DNA from: JAEUPI01 sp963814435
GTDB taxonomy: Bacteria > Pseudomonadota > Gammaproteobacteria > Burkholderiales > Burkholderiaceae_C
DNA length: 64,000 nucleotides
Reading direction: 5' to 3'
NCBI GenBank assembly: GCA_963814435.1
Contig: CAWFCV010000019.1
Span: forward strand, 62,001-126,000
How positions within the stretch are numbered: position 1 is the stretch's first letter; each line of letters begins with the position of its first letter. A program made the position numbers and the translations under genes. A model generated the notes under the pieces. The model did not search any database, was not told the DNA's origin, and saw only the letters and a list, made by a program, of their open reading frames with translations. Of the stretch, positions 23,182-33,214 are shown piece after piece.

Positions 23182-23881
23182 ATGGTTCGCACCGGTTTCG
23201 CTGTTCCGCCGCGTCGTCGCGATGCCGCCGTGGCCGGGGCCACCGGCCTGGTCGGTCGAGCCCTGATCGGCCTCCTGCTCGCCGACAGCTCGGTGGGTGC
23301 GGTGCACGCGCTGGTGCGGCGCAAGTCGCCGGCGCTGGCGCCGCTGCCCGGCGTGGAGCAGCTGGTGGTCGACTACAGTGCCGGGCTGCGCCCGCTGCCG
23401 GTGATCGACGACGCCTACTGCTGCCTGGGCACGACGATCAAGGTCGCCGGCTCGCAGGCAGGCGTTTCGTGCCGTCGACCACGATGCGGTGCTGACTTTC
23501 GCCCAGGCCGCCCGCGAGGCCGGCGCCACGCGGCTGGGCGTCGTGTCGGCACTCGGCGCCAACGCGCGATCGGGCGTGTTCTACAACCGCGTCAAAGGCG
23601 AGATGGAGGCAGCGATCGCCAAGCTGGGATACGACAGCGTGATCATCGTGCGCCCCTCGCTGCTGCTGGGCGACCGCGGCGCGCTGGCCCAGCCGACGCG
23701 GCCGGGCGAGAGGCTGGCGGCTGCGCTGACCCGGCCGCTGGGCTGGCTGATCCCCAAGGGCGTGCGGCCGATCGAGGCGAGCACAGTGGCGCGCGCGCTG
23801 TGGCGCGCGCTGCAGCAGGCCGAAGCCGGTGTCTGGCGCTTCGATTCCGCGGCGCTGCAGGATCTGGGCCGCGGCGCCTGA
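23182..23881 (+). CDS. NAD(P)-binding (SDR-like/HTATIP2-type) oxidoreductase
   Basis: About 230 residues. Seen: Rossmann motif VAGATGLVGRALIGLLL, ALVRRK, a conserved DDAYCCLGTTIKVAGSQ block, LGVVSALGANARSGVFYNRVKGEME with the Tyr-x3-Lys-like pair, and RPSLLLGDR, all typical of the CC3/TIP30-like atypical SDRs found in proteobacteria. The frame breaks once near 23462. ATG 23182 is preferred over a GTG five codons earlier. It is divergent from the Rieske operon and ten bases before the next gene. Biochemical role unknown. Confidence 0.82.
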
Positions 23882-23891
23882 GACCGCCGGC

Positions 23892-25248
23892 ATGCAGATC
23901 CAGTTTCTCGGCGCGGCCGACACGGTCACCGGATCGAAGCACCTGATCGAGGCCGCCGGGCAGCGCATCTTGCTCGACTGCGGGCTGTTCCAGGGCTTCA
24001 AGTGTTTTCGCGAGCGCAACTGGGCGCCGCTGGCGGTGGACCCGCGCTCGATCGATGCGGTGGTGCTCAGCCACGCCCACCTCGACCACAGCGGCTACCT
24101 GCCGGTGCTGGCCCGTCGGGCTTCACCGGACCGGTGTACGCACGCCGGCCACGCGCGCGCTGTGCGCGGTGCTGCTGATGGACAGCGCACACCTGCAGGA
24201 GGAGGACGCGCGCCGCGCCAACCGCTACCACACTCGCGCCATGCCAAGGCGCTGCCGCTGTACACGCGCGCCGACGTCAAGCGGGTGATGGCGCGCTTTC
24301 GTTCGCTGGCGCCCGGCCGCGAGGCTCCGATCGGATCGGTGCGCGTGCAGTTGACGCCGGTCGGCCACCTGCTGGGTGCCAGCGTGGTGAGCCTGACCGA
24401 GCGCGACGACAGCCTGGTGTTCTCCGGCGATCTCGGGCGGCGCGACGACCTGCTGATGCCGCCGCCGTCGCCCGCGCCGCGCGCCGACGTGATGATCGTC
24501 GAGTCCACCTACGGCAACCGCCGCCACCCCGCGGGCGACCGGCGCCGGTGCTGAGTCAGCTCGTGCGCGAGACGATTCACCGCGGCGGCTCGGTGCTGAT
24601 GCCGGCGTTTGCCGTCGGCCGTGCGCAGGCGCTGCTGCTGTTGCTGCAGCGCCTGAAGGCCGCGCGGCGAAATCCCGCGCAATCTGCCGATCTTTCTCGA
24701 CAGCCCGATGGCGATCGAGGCCACCGCGCTGTACCGCCAGTTCCGCGCGGCTGCTGCGCGTGCCGGCGGCCGAGGTGGAAACACTGTGCGATGGCGTGGG
24801 ATGGTCACGACCGGCGCGCAGTCGATGCGCCTGTCGCGCTCGCGTTACCCGAGCGTCATCATCTCGGCCAGCGGCATGGCCACCGGCGGACGTGTGCTGC
24901 ACCACCTGAAGGCGATGGCGCCGCAGCCCGCAGCACCACATCGTGTTCGCCGGCTTCCAGGTCGGCGGCAGCCGCGGCGCGCAGCTGGTGGCGGGCGCCA
25001 GCGAAGTGAAGATCCACGGCGAATACGTGCCGGTGCGCGCCGAAGTCAGCACGCTCGAAGGCTGTCCGGGCCACGCCGATGGCGATCAGGTGCTCGACTG
25101 GCTGCGCGCGCTGCGGCGAGCCGCCGAGCGCAGACCTTCGTGGTGCATGGCGAGCCCGACGCCGCCGACACCCTGCGCCTGCGCATCACAGGACGAGCTC
25201 GGCTGGAGCGTGCGCGTGCCGCAGCACGGCTGCACAGTGTCGGTCTGA
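23892..25248 (+). CDS. Metallo-beta-lactamase/beta-CASP fold ribonuclease-like protein, frame broken
   Basis: About 450 residues, cytoplasmic RNA-processing-type hydrolase (YsiB/CPSF73-like bacterial family). Seen: MQIQFLGAADTVTGSKHLI, zinc motif HAHLDHSG near residue 58, PVGHLLGASV, SGDLGRRDDLLM, beta-CASP motif A VESTYGNR, motif B region IFLDSPMAIEAT, SASGMATGGRVLHHL, and a C-terminal VHGEPDAADTLR with the RMMBL-type HADGDQ. Frame breaks near 24120, 24235, 24540, 24665, 24770, 24935, 25120 and 25190. Overlaps no neighbour. Confidence 0.87.
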
Positions 25249-25314
25249 ACCCCCGGTTGCAAGTCGACGCCGCTGGACACAGCGTAACGCCCGCAATCGG
25301 AATACTGTCGTGCC

Positions 25315-25809
25315 ATGAAGTCGATGGTGCAGACCTCGTGGCAGGCGATGGACCTGATCGTCAAGCGCGACGGTCGGGAGATCGACCGCCTGGCCGCCGG
25401 CGACATCGAGCGCGTGATCATCGTCTACCGCGACGGCGGCGCCACACCGGGCGACCTGGCCTACGCCGTGGTGCAGACGCGCGAACACGACCTGCTGTTC
25501 CCGCCCGAGACCGGCATCGCCGGACGCGTGCATTTCGAACGCCAGAGCTTCTGGCGCGCAGCGCCGCTGCGTGTACTGGGCGCCGCTGGCCAAGGCCGCG
25601 TTGCCGAGCCGGTTGTGCCAGGGCCTGTGGATCCTGCGCCAGCACAAGCCTGGGTTCGTGCGCCTGCCCAGCGAAGAGTTGACTGCCGTCATCGAGCGCT
25701 GGCCGCTCGAAGGGCCGCAGACCTGGGACGAGCGCAAGTGGGCGCGCATCGAGCAGCTGCGACCCTTCGCCGCGCTGCGCGTCGTGCCGACGCCGACGAC
25801 GCCGCGTGA
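25315..25809 (+). CDS. Protein of unknown function, frame broken once
   Basis: About 165-200 residues. N-terminal part reads LIVKRDGREIDRLAAGDIERVIIVYRDGG; after one surplus base near 25560 the protein continues in another frame with VYWAPLAKAALPSRL and LRQHKPGFVRLPSEEL. The end is uncertain: that second frame stays open to 25939, overlapping the converging oxygenase gene, while a further surplus base would end it at the TGA at 25807. No signal peptide or membrane segment. I do not recognise the family. Confidence 0.55.
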   Translation: MKSMVQTSWQAMDLIVKRDGREIDRLAAGDIERVIIVYRDGGATPGDLAYAVVQTREHDLLFPPETGIAGRVHFERQSFWRAAPLRVLGAAGQGRVAEPVVPGPVDPAPAQAWVRAPAQRRVDCRHRALAARRAADLGRAQVGAHRAAATLRRAARRADADDAA

Positions 25810-25825
25810 GCCGCGGCGCCCGCGC

Positions 25826-26682
25826 TCAGCGGAATTCGCCCTCGCGCAGCCACTTGGTGGCGACCCATTTCTCGCCCTCGATGCACCGGCGTGCCGCCGT
25901 GCAGCGTGCGCGTCACGATGTGCGCGCGGTCGTAGCTGAAGAACACCGCGTTGCCGCTGATCGGCGCCGACCTCGACGCCGACATCGGGAAACGCCGTGC
26001 CGCCGCCCTTGGTCGGCGTGTTCAGGTACATCACGATCGTGCCGACACGCTGGCCGCCGCGCTGCAGGATGGTCGGCGTGCCCGGTTGCGCCGGGTCGAA
26101 GTAGTCGTGGTGCGGCCTTGTACTCGGCGCCCGGGCCGGTAGCGCAGCACCTGCAGGCCCTCGCCGTTCTCCACCGGCCAGTTCACCAGCGCGGCGATGC
26201 GCCGCTCGATGCGGTCGCAGAGCGGCGATTCGCCGCGCTCGAAGAACATGCCGTCGCTGGTGCGCGGGCGTTGCACCTCGCTGCCGCCGCTGGCGTTGTG
26301 CACGGTCTCCGAGCGCGCCAGGCGCGGCGCGGCCAGCGCGACCATCTGCGTCGCATTCGTCGTCGGACAGCAGGCCGCCGAAGACGAACAGGCGCGGGCT
26401 GGCCATCGACATCAGGATCCGCACGTCGCGATCGAGCGCGCGCACGACGCTGGGCGAGCCGCTCAGATCGGGCTCGGGCACCGGCACCGGCTGCGGCAAG
26501 GCTGTTGGCCTTGGCGTGGTCCTGCAGGAACTGCTCGAGCGTGGTCTCCAGCGCGCCCAGCGCGGTGTCCTCGTCCCAGCCGCTGGCGCGCATGGATTGC
26601 AGCACGTCGTCCGGCCGCAGCCGGCGCGCGCCTGCGCGACGATCCAGTCGCGCAGCTCCTGGGTGATGGCCTGGTTGTTCAT
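25826..26682 (-). CDS. 2-oxoglutarate/Fe(II)-dependent prolyl 4-hydroxylase-like oxygenase, frame broken
   Basis: About 280 residues. N-terminal 65 residues form a UBA-like helical segment (NNQAITQELRDWIVAQA, DVLQSMRASGWDED) and a Pro-rich linker (PQPVPVPEPDLSG). The catalytic domain shows RLFVFGGLLSDDEC, SETVHNASGGSEVQRPRTSDG, GLQVLRYRPG, the iron pair in HHDYFDP (H-x-D), VGTIVMYLNTPTKGGGTAFP, and the distal His in RTLHGGTPV before the 2OG-binding end KWVATKWL. Frame breaks near 26633, 26498, 26351, 26125, 25970 and 25885. The protein substrate is unknown. Confidence 0.88.
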
Positions 26683-26751
26683 TGCCGATTTTCGCAGCCC
26701 GCCGGTGACGTATGCCGAGCCTCAGCGCCGGAACGCGTGCATCGAGATGCC

Positions 26752-29700
26752 TCAGCGGAAGTTGCGGCTGCGCGTCGCCAGCCCTGCAGCACGGCGAGTG
26801 GTCGACCAGCCTGCGCGCGATCAGGTGACACGCGCGCTGCGCCCTCGCCTTCGCACTGCCAGACGCCGTAGACGGTGAGCAGCGTCGAGGCCAGCAGCGG
26901 CTGGCGCTGCGCGCGGCCACTGCGGCCAGACGATGACGTTGACTGCGCCGGTCTCGTCCTCCAGCGTCACGAAGACCACGCCCTTGGCGGTCTCGGGCCG
27001 CTGGCGGTGCGTGACCAGGCCGCTGGCGCGCGCCAGCTGGCCGTTGCGATAACCGCGCAGCACGGCGGCCGGCTGCACCCGGAACGCGGCCAGCTGCTCG
27101 CGCAGCAGCGCCAGCGGATGGCTTTTCAGCGACAGGCCGGTGGCGCGGTAGTCGGCCAGCAGCTCTTCGCCCAGCGCCGGCGCCGGCCAGTGCGGCCGCG
27201 CGCCTCGTGCGTGCGCGTGCGCTGCAGCAGCGCGGTGGCGCGTGTGTCGACGCCGGCCACGCCCCACGCGGCCTGGTGGCGATGGCCGGTCAGCGGCCGC
27301 AGCGCGTCGCCCTGGGCCAGCAGCTGCAGCGCGCGGGCGTCGAGCGCCGCGCGGCGCGCCAGATCTTCGACGCTGTCGAACGGCGCCTGGCAGCGCGCGC
27401 GGCCACGAGGCGCTAGCGCCGCCTCCTCCTCGAAACCCGACAGCCGGCTGAAGCCCAGGCGCACCGGCCACGAGCCCTCGGCATCGGCGGCTCGGCCTCG
27501 AGCTGCGTGTGCCACTGGCTCTTGCAGCACGTCCACCGGCAGCACCCGCACGCCGTGCTCGCGCGCATCGCGCACCAGCTGCGCCGGCGCGTAGAAGCCC
27601 ATCGGCTGGCTGTTCAGCAGCCCGGCCAGGAACGCATCGGGGTGGTGGCGCTTGAGCCACGCGCTCACGTACACCAGCAGCGCGAAGCTCGCCGCATGGC
27701 TCTCGGGAAAGCCGTATTCGCCGAAGCCCTCGATCTGCTTGAAGATGCGCTCGGCGTACTCGCGCTCGTAGCCCTTCTCGACCATGCGGCCGACCAGCCG
27801 CTCGTGGAAACGGCCCGAGGCCGCCCTTGCGCTTCCACGCCGCCATCGCGCGGCGCAGCTGGTCGGCCTCGCCCGGCGTGAAGTCGGCGGCCAGGATCGC
27901 CAGCTGCATCACCTGCTCCTGGAAGATCGGCACGCCCAGCGTGCGCTCCAGCGCCTGGCGCACCTCGTCGCTCGGGTAGTCCACCGCCTCTTCGCCGCTG
28001 CGGCGCCTGCAGGTACGGGTGCACCATGCCGCCCTGGATCGGCCCGGGCCGCACGATCGCGACCTCGATCACCAGGTCGTAGAAGTTCCTCGGCTGCAGG
28101 CGCGGCAGCATGCTCATCTGCGCGCGGCTCTCGACCTGGAAGGTGCCCACCGATGTCGCCGCGGCACAGCATCTCGTAGACTGCCGGGTCCTCGGCCACC
28201 ACGCCCTGCGGACACAGCACGTCCTGCATGCGGAATTCGGGCACACCGAGCTTGCGCGCCGACGAACTCCAGCGCGCGGCGCACGGCGCTCAGCATGCCC
28301 AGCGCCAGCACGTCGACCTTGATCAGACCCAGCGCGTCGAGGTCGTCCTTGTCCCACTGGATCACGGTGCGGCCGTCCATCGCGGCGTTCTCCACCGGCA
28401 CCAGGCGCGAGATGTCGTCGCGCGCGATCACGAAGCCGCCCGGGTGCTTGCGACAGGTGGCGCGGAAAGCCGATCACCGCCTGCGTCAGCTCGACCCACA
28501 GCCTGCACACCGGGGACTCGGGGTCGAAGCCGTTCTCGCGCAGGCTGTCGGCGTTGATCGAGCGGCCCCACCCGGCGCCGGGCCGCCCCAAGCCGGGTGG
28601 ATCCCCCCGGGGGGCGACGCCGCAGGCGTCTGGGGGTCCTCAGTCCACCAGTGCTGGCCGCGCGCCACCGCGGCGATGCGATCGAGGTCCAGCCCCAACG
28701 CCCGGCCCATGTCGCGCAGCGCCGAGCGCGGGCGGTAGCTGATCACCACCGCGGTGAGCGCGGCACGATGCCGGCCGTACTTGCGGAAGATGTACTGGAT
28801 CACCTCTTCGCGGCGCTGGTGCTCGAAGTCGACGTCGATGTCGGGCGGCTCGTTGCGCTCGGCGCTGACGAAACGCTCGAACAGCAGGTGGGTGCGCGCC
28901 GGGTCGACCTCGGTCACCTGCAGGCAATAACACACCGCCGAATTGGCCGCGCTGCCGCGGCCCTGGCACAGGATGCCCTGCTCGCGCGCCCAGTGCACCA
29001 CGTCGGCCACGGTGAGGAAATACGGCTCGTATTTCAGCTGGGCGATCAGCGCCAGCTCGTGCTCGATCGTCGCGCGCACCCTGGCCGGCTCGCCGGCGGG
29101 AAAGCGCCGCTTCACGCCCGACTCGGTGAGCGCGCGCAGCCAGCTGGTGGGCGTGTGGCCGGCGGGCACGATTTCCTCCGGATACTCGTAGCGCAGCTCG
29201 TCGAGCGAGAAGGCGCAGCCGGCCGCGATGCGCACCGACGCCTCCAGCCATACCGGCGGCACCAGCTGGCCCAGACGCTGGCGCGAGCGCAGGTGCTGCT
29301 CGGCGTTGGGCTCGAGCGCGAAGCCGCATTCGGCCACCGGCTCGTTGATGCGCGTCGCGGTGAGTGCGTCCTGCAGGGGCTTGCGCGCTCGGGTGTGCAT
29401 CAGCACGTCGCCGGCGGCCACGATGCTCAGGCCGGTGAGCCCGGCCACACGCTGCACGGCCTCGACCAGCTGGGCATCGTGTGCGCGGAGCAGCAGTTCA
29501 ATCGCAATGGCGCAGCGCTCGGGGCCGAACCAGGTCTTCAGCCACATCGCGTGCGCGAACAGGGCCTCCACCGGCTGCGTCGCCACCGGCACCAGCAACG
29601 CAAAACAGTCGGGCAGACCGGCCAGGTACGGCGCGTGCGGCACGCGGCCTTCGAGGTCGCTTTGCAGTGCGCGGTAGCTGCCCTTGTCCGCACGCCGGCG

Positions 29701-30072
29701 CGCCACCGTGATCCATTGCGACAGGTTGCCGTAGCCGCGCCGCGATTGAGCCAGCAACACCAGCCGCGGGCCGGGTTCGCCACCGGCCGTGGCGCTCGCC
29801 AGACGCATCTGCGCGCCGACGATCAGGTGCAGCCCGAGCCGTTTGGCCTCACCATGCGCACGCACCACGCCGGCCAGCGAGCACTCGTCGGTGATCGCCA
29901 GCGCCGTGTAGCCGAGGGCGTGGGCCCGCGCCACCAGCTCCTCAGGGTGTGAGGCGCCGGTGAGAAAGCTGAAGTTGCTGCGGCAGTGCAGTTCGGCGTA
30001 GGCCGGCAGCGGCCGGCCCCGCGGTGCCGGCGCCGACGGCGCTGCACTGCCTTGCGCGACGGAGGCAGCCAT
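26752..30072 (-). CDS. dnaE2: Error-prone DNA polymerase DnaE2 (ImuC), frame broken and carrying an internal palindromic repeat
   Basis: SOS-induced C-family polymerase for lesion bypass, about 1080-1100 residues. Seen: PHP domain start YAELHCRSNFSFLTGASHPE, AITDECSLAG, the polymerase core GRGSAANSAVCYCLQVTEVDP and PPDIDVDFEHQRREEVIQY (catalytic Asp pair), FPRHLS, LIKVDVLALGMLSA, VRPGPIQGGMVHPYL, and the OB/C-terminus ending LATRSRNFR. Surplus bases near 28457, 28262, 28150, 28010, 27818, 27510 and 26840-26790. A repeat at 28563-28642 adds about 28 residues and changes frame. imuA and imuB are not adjacent. A LexA box sits 30 bases upstream of the ATG. Confidence 0.92.
28563..28642. repeat. 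Palindromic repeat copy R2, inside dnaE2
   Basis: Contains GGATCCCCCCGGGGGGCGACGCC with flanking inverted CCCACCCGGC / GCCGGGTGG, the same core as the intergenic copies. It falls between the DnaE2 segments RGQHWW and INADSLRENGFDP. Read through, it is open in the gene's frame but leaves the downstream part one base out of phase. Confidence 0.75.
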
Positions 30073-30101
30073 GTCTGGGGGAATCTGACGGTGAATGAAG
30101 A

Positions 30102-30117
30102 CTGGTTATTTATACAG
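30102..30117. promoter_or_regulatory. LexA (SOS) box
   Basis: CTGGTTATTTATACAG matches the LexA consensus CTGT-N8-ACAG with one mismatch and an AT-rich centre, in a 70% GC background. It lies 30 bases upstream of the dnaE2 start and 89 bases upstream of the divergent small exported protein, so it could control either or both. Confidence 0.8.
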
Positions 30118-30205
30118 TATTCATCCACGGGGTGCCAGTGCCGATGTCCGGGTCCGGCGCGCAGAATTTTCCGCAGCCGCCGATTCCCGGCGCACGGAGC
30201 ATCCC

Positions 30206-30484
30206 ATGCAAACCAGAGTCACACGACGCGCCATGATCGGCGCGGCCACCCTCGCCCTCGCCCTCGCGGCCGTGGTCACCGGCCTCGTCGCTCCGGCACG
30301 CCCGGTGCAGGCCCAGCCGAACCCGGCCATGTTCGCCCAGCAGCCGCCCGCCGCGTGCGTCTGCGCCAGCCCGACCCCGGTGTTCGGCACCGGCGGACCG
30401 GTCATCGCGCATTGCCAGTGCGGCGCCCTGAGCTGCGCCGCGGCCACCGCCGCCGGCGGCGTGACGCTGTACTGCGCGCGCTGA
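30206..30484 (+). CDS. Small exported Cys-rich protein
   Basis: 92 residues from ATG 30206, which follows GGAG. A long signal sequence with an Arg pair (TRRAMIGAATLALALAAVV) and probable cleavage after PVQA; the Arg pair is weakly Tat-like. The mature part of about 55 residues holds six Cys arranged C-x-C, C-x-C, and two single Cys, as in small metal-binding or disulfide-rich proteins. No family recognised. It is divergent from dnaE2 and shares its promoter region with the LexA box. An upstream in-frame ATG at 30095 is not preferred because it buries the signal. Confidence 0.65.
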   Translation: MQTRVTRRAMIGAATLALALAAVVTGLVAPARPVQAQPNPAMFAQQPPAACVCASPTPVFGTGGPVIAHCQCGALSCAAATAAGGVTLYCAR

Positions 30485-30548
30485 AGCTCCTACGGGCCTG
30501 TTCGCGCGATGAAGGTGTTGGCGTGAGCGGGCCTGCTGCCGGCTGCAA

Positions 30549-31754
30549 TCAGCGCGGACGCTCGGCGTCGACCTGCGGCCGCGCGGCGGCAAATGCCGCG
30601 GCGCCGGCCAGGCCGAGCGCGGCCAGCAGCAACACCAACTGCTGATAGCCACCCAGCGCCAGCAACAGCCACGCCGCCGCCACCGGCGCGGCGGCGCGCG
30701 CCAGCAAGCCCACCGCCGACATTGCGCCGCCGATGCGGCCGACGTGGGTGCGGCCGTAGAACTCCGGCAGCAGGCCGCCGCGGACGATGGTGATCAATCC
30801 GTTGGCCATGCCGAACAGCAGCGCGAAAATCCACAGCGCCCACAGCGGCCGCGCCAGCGCAAACACCACCAGCGCCAGCGGCAGCCCCAGCATCACCAGC
30901 GTGCCCAGCACGCGCAGCCGCCAGCGACGCCCGACCCAGGCATACACGAGGCGCCCGGCCACCTGGGCCGGACCGATGCACACCACGACCGCCAGCGCCT
31001 CGGCCTCGCGCAGCCCCTTGGCCGCGAACGCCGGCATCACGTGCGCCCACAGCGCCGCCGCGCCGAACGCGTAGAACGTGAAGGCCAGCGCCAGCAGCCA
31101 GAATGCACGGTGGTGCAGCGCCTCGCGCAGTGTGGAGTCGGCCTGCTGGTCGACACGCGCCACGGCGCGCGGCTCGCTGCGGCCACGCAGCGCCCAGGCG
31201 TGCAGCGGCACGATCACGACCAGCATCATCACGCCCATCGCCACCAGGCTGCCGCGCCAGCCGAATCGGGGCAGCAACCAGGCCACCGCCGGAAACGACA
31301 GCGTGCTGGCGAAGCCGGCCACCAGCGTCAGCGCGGTGATGCCCTCGCGGTAACGATCGGGGTAGCGCTTGGTGAGGATGGTGAACGCCGGGTCGTACAG
31401 CATCATCGCCATCGACACGCCGAGCAACGCCCACACCGCCACCAGCATCCACGGCTCGCGCACGGCGGCCCAGCCGAACAGGCCCACCGCCGCCAGCGCG
31501 GCGCCGCCCGTGAGGATGGCGCGGCCGTGGCCGCGGTCGATGCCGGCGCCGACGGCGTACGACGCCAGACCCCAGGTGCCCAGGCCGACGCTGAACGCGC
31601 CCATCAGCGTCGGCTCGTCCCAGCCGAGATCGGCGCGCATCGGAATCACGAACGACGAGAACGCGTAGTACAGGACCGCCCAGACCAGGATCTGCCCCAG
31701 CGCCAGCGCCGCAACCACCCAACGGTACGGCAGCGCGTCGTCTGCGTCGTTCAT
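30549..31754 (-). CDS. Major facilitator superfamily transporter
   Basis: 401 residues with about twelve membrane helices. Seen: N-terminal RWVVAALALGQILVWAVLYYAF, the loop 2-3 region GIDRGHGR, and DPAFTILTKRYPDRYREGIT, which resembles monocarboxylate/oxalate-formate-type MFS proteins of Burkholderiales. Substrate cannot be assigned. Starts opposite the PimC-like gene with a 138-base divergent gap. Confidence 0.88.
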   Translation of the reverse strand: MNDADDALPYRWVVAALALGQILVWAVLYYAFSSFVIPMRADLGWDEPTLMGAFSVGLGTWGLASYAVGAGIDRGHGRAILTGGAALAAVGLFGWAAVREPWMLVAVWALLGVSMAMMLYDPAFTILTKRYPDRYREGITALTLVAGFASTLSFPAVAWLLPRFGWRGSLVAMGVMMLVVIVPLHAWALRGRSEPRAVARVDQQADSTLREALHHRAFWLLALAFTFYAFGAAALWAHVMPAFAAKGLREAEALAVVVCIGPAQVAGRLVYAWVGRRWRLRVLGTLVMLGLPLALVVFALARPLWALWIFALLFGMANGLITIVRGGLLPEFYGRTHVGRIGGAMSAVGLLARAAAPVAAAWLLLALGGYQQLVLLLAALGLAGAAAFAAARPQVDAERPR

Positions 31755-31892
31755 CGGCCCGATTGTCGCCCGCGGCCCGGCGGCAGCCCTTGTCGCCGCT
31801 GGGACAAGCCGGCAGCGAAGGCGCGTGCTACAAATGCCGGATGCGCCGGCACCGTGCGATGGCGGTGCACCCGATGAAGAGAGGCACACGAG

Positions 31893-33133
31893 ATGGATCT
31901 GAACTTCACGCCCGAGGAGCTCGCGTTTCGCAGCGAGATCCGGCAATGGGTCGCGGGCAACCTGCCCAAGGACATCAGCCACAAGGTGCTGCACGCGCTG
32001 CACCTGACGCGCGACGACATGCAGCGCTGGGCCAAGATCCTCGGCGCCAAGGGCTGGCTCGGCTACCACTGGCCTGAAGCGTTCGGCGGCCCCGGCTGGA
32101 CCGCCGTGCAGCGCCACCTGTTCGAGGAGGAATGCGCGTTGGCCGGGTCGCCGCGCATCGTGCCGTTCGGGCCGGTGATGGTGGCGCCGGTGATCATGGC
32201 ATTCGGCACGCCCGAGCAGCACAAGCGCTTCCTGCCCGGCATCGCCTCGGGCGAGGTGTGGTGGAGCCAGGGCTACAGCGAGCCGGGTTCGGGCTCCGAC
32301 CTGGCGTCGCTGAAAACGCGCGCCGAACGCCGCGGCGACAAGTTCATCGTCAACGGGCAGAAGACCTGGACCACGCTGGCGCAATACGGCGAATGGATCT
32401 TCTGCCTGGTGCGCACCAGCAACGAAGGCAAGCCGCAGACCGGCATCTCGTTCCTGCTGATCGACATGAAGTCGCCCGGCGTCACGGTGCGCCCGATCGT
32501 CATGCTCGATGGCGAGCCCGAGGTCAATGAGGTGTTCTTCGACAACGTCGAGGTGCCGGCCGCCAATCTGATCGGCGAGGAGAACAAGGGCTGGACCTAC
32601 GCCAAGTACCTGCTCGCGCACGAGCGCACCGGCATCGCCGATGTGAACCGCGCCAAGCGCGAACTCGAGCGGCTCAAACGCCTGGCCAAGACCGAAGGTG
32701 TCTACGAGGATGCACGTTTTCGCGATCAGATCGCGCTGCTCGAGGTCGACGTCGTCGCGTTGGAGATGCTGGTGCTGCGCGTGCTGGCTGACAGCCCCCG
32801 ACCCCCCGAGGGGGCGGCCCGCTCGGGGCGGCCCAGCGCGGGCCGGCCGAGAAGACCGGCAAGCAGACGCTCGACATCGCAGGTCTGCTGAAGATCAAGG
32901 GCAGCGAGATCCAGCAGCGCTACACGGAGCTGATGATGCTCGCCGCCGGGCCGTTTGCCCTGCCCTATCTGCGCGAGGCGATGGAGGCCGGCTGGCAGGG
33001 CGACTACTTCGCGCGCTTCGGGCTGTGTGCGCCACTGTCCGGCACCTACTTCAATTACCGCAAGACCACCATCTACGGTGGCTCCAACGAGGTGCAACGC
33101 AACATCGTCGCCCAGACGGTGCTGGGGAGCTGA
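31893..33133 (+). CDS. Acyl-CoA dehydrogenase, PimC (pimeloyl-CoA dehydrogenase large subunit)-like, interrupted by a palindromic repeat
   Basis: FAD flavoprotein for alpha,beta-dehydrogenation of an acyl-CoA. N-terminus MDLNFTPEELAFRSEIRQW and the block GWLGYHWPEAFGGPGW match PimC; QGYSEPGSGSDLASLKT and FIVNGQKTWTT are the flavin-binding strands; C-terminal IYGGSNEVQRNIVAQ is the dehydrogenase signature. Between LEMLVLRVLA and AEKTGKQTLDIAGLL a repeat (32788-32847) of roughly 60 bases is inserted and shifts the frame, so the first frame ends at 32891. Either the gene is inactivated, or the true insert length differs. It pairs with the smaller dehydrogenase downstream. Confidence 0.88.
32788..32847. 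repeat. Palindromic repeat copy R3, inside the PimC-like gene
   Basis: Contains ACCCCCCGAGGGGGCGGCCC then GCTCGGGGCGGCCC, the CCCCC/GGGGG core of the family. Flanking gene sequence on both sides is a normal acyl-CoA dehydrogenase helix, so the insertion boundaries can be placed to within a few bases. Confidence 0.8.
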
Positions 33134-33137
33134 ATAT

Positions 33138-33212
33138 GAGCCCCCACGCTCACATGCGTTCGCTGCCCCCCGAGGGGGCTTCAGCCTCCTTGAGGCGGCT
33201 CTACGGAGGCTG
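33138..33212. repeat. Palindromic repeat copy R4, between the dehydrogenase genes
   Basis: GCCCCCCGAGGGGGC core followed by TTCAGCCTCCTTGAGGCGGC, a second small hairpin. It fills the gap between the PimC-like stop and the PimD-like start and ends immediately at the ribosome site (GGAGG) of the latter. Confidence 0.8.
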
Positions 33213-33214
33213 AC

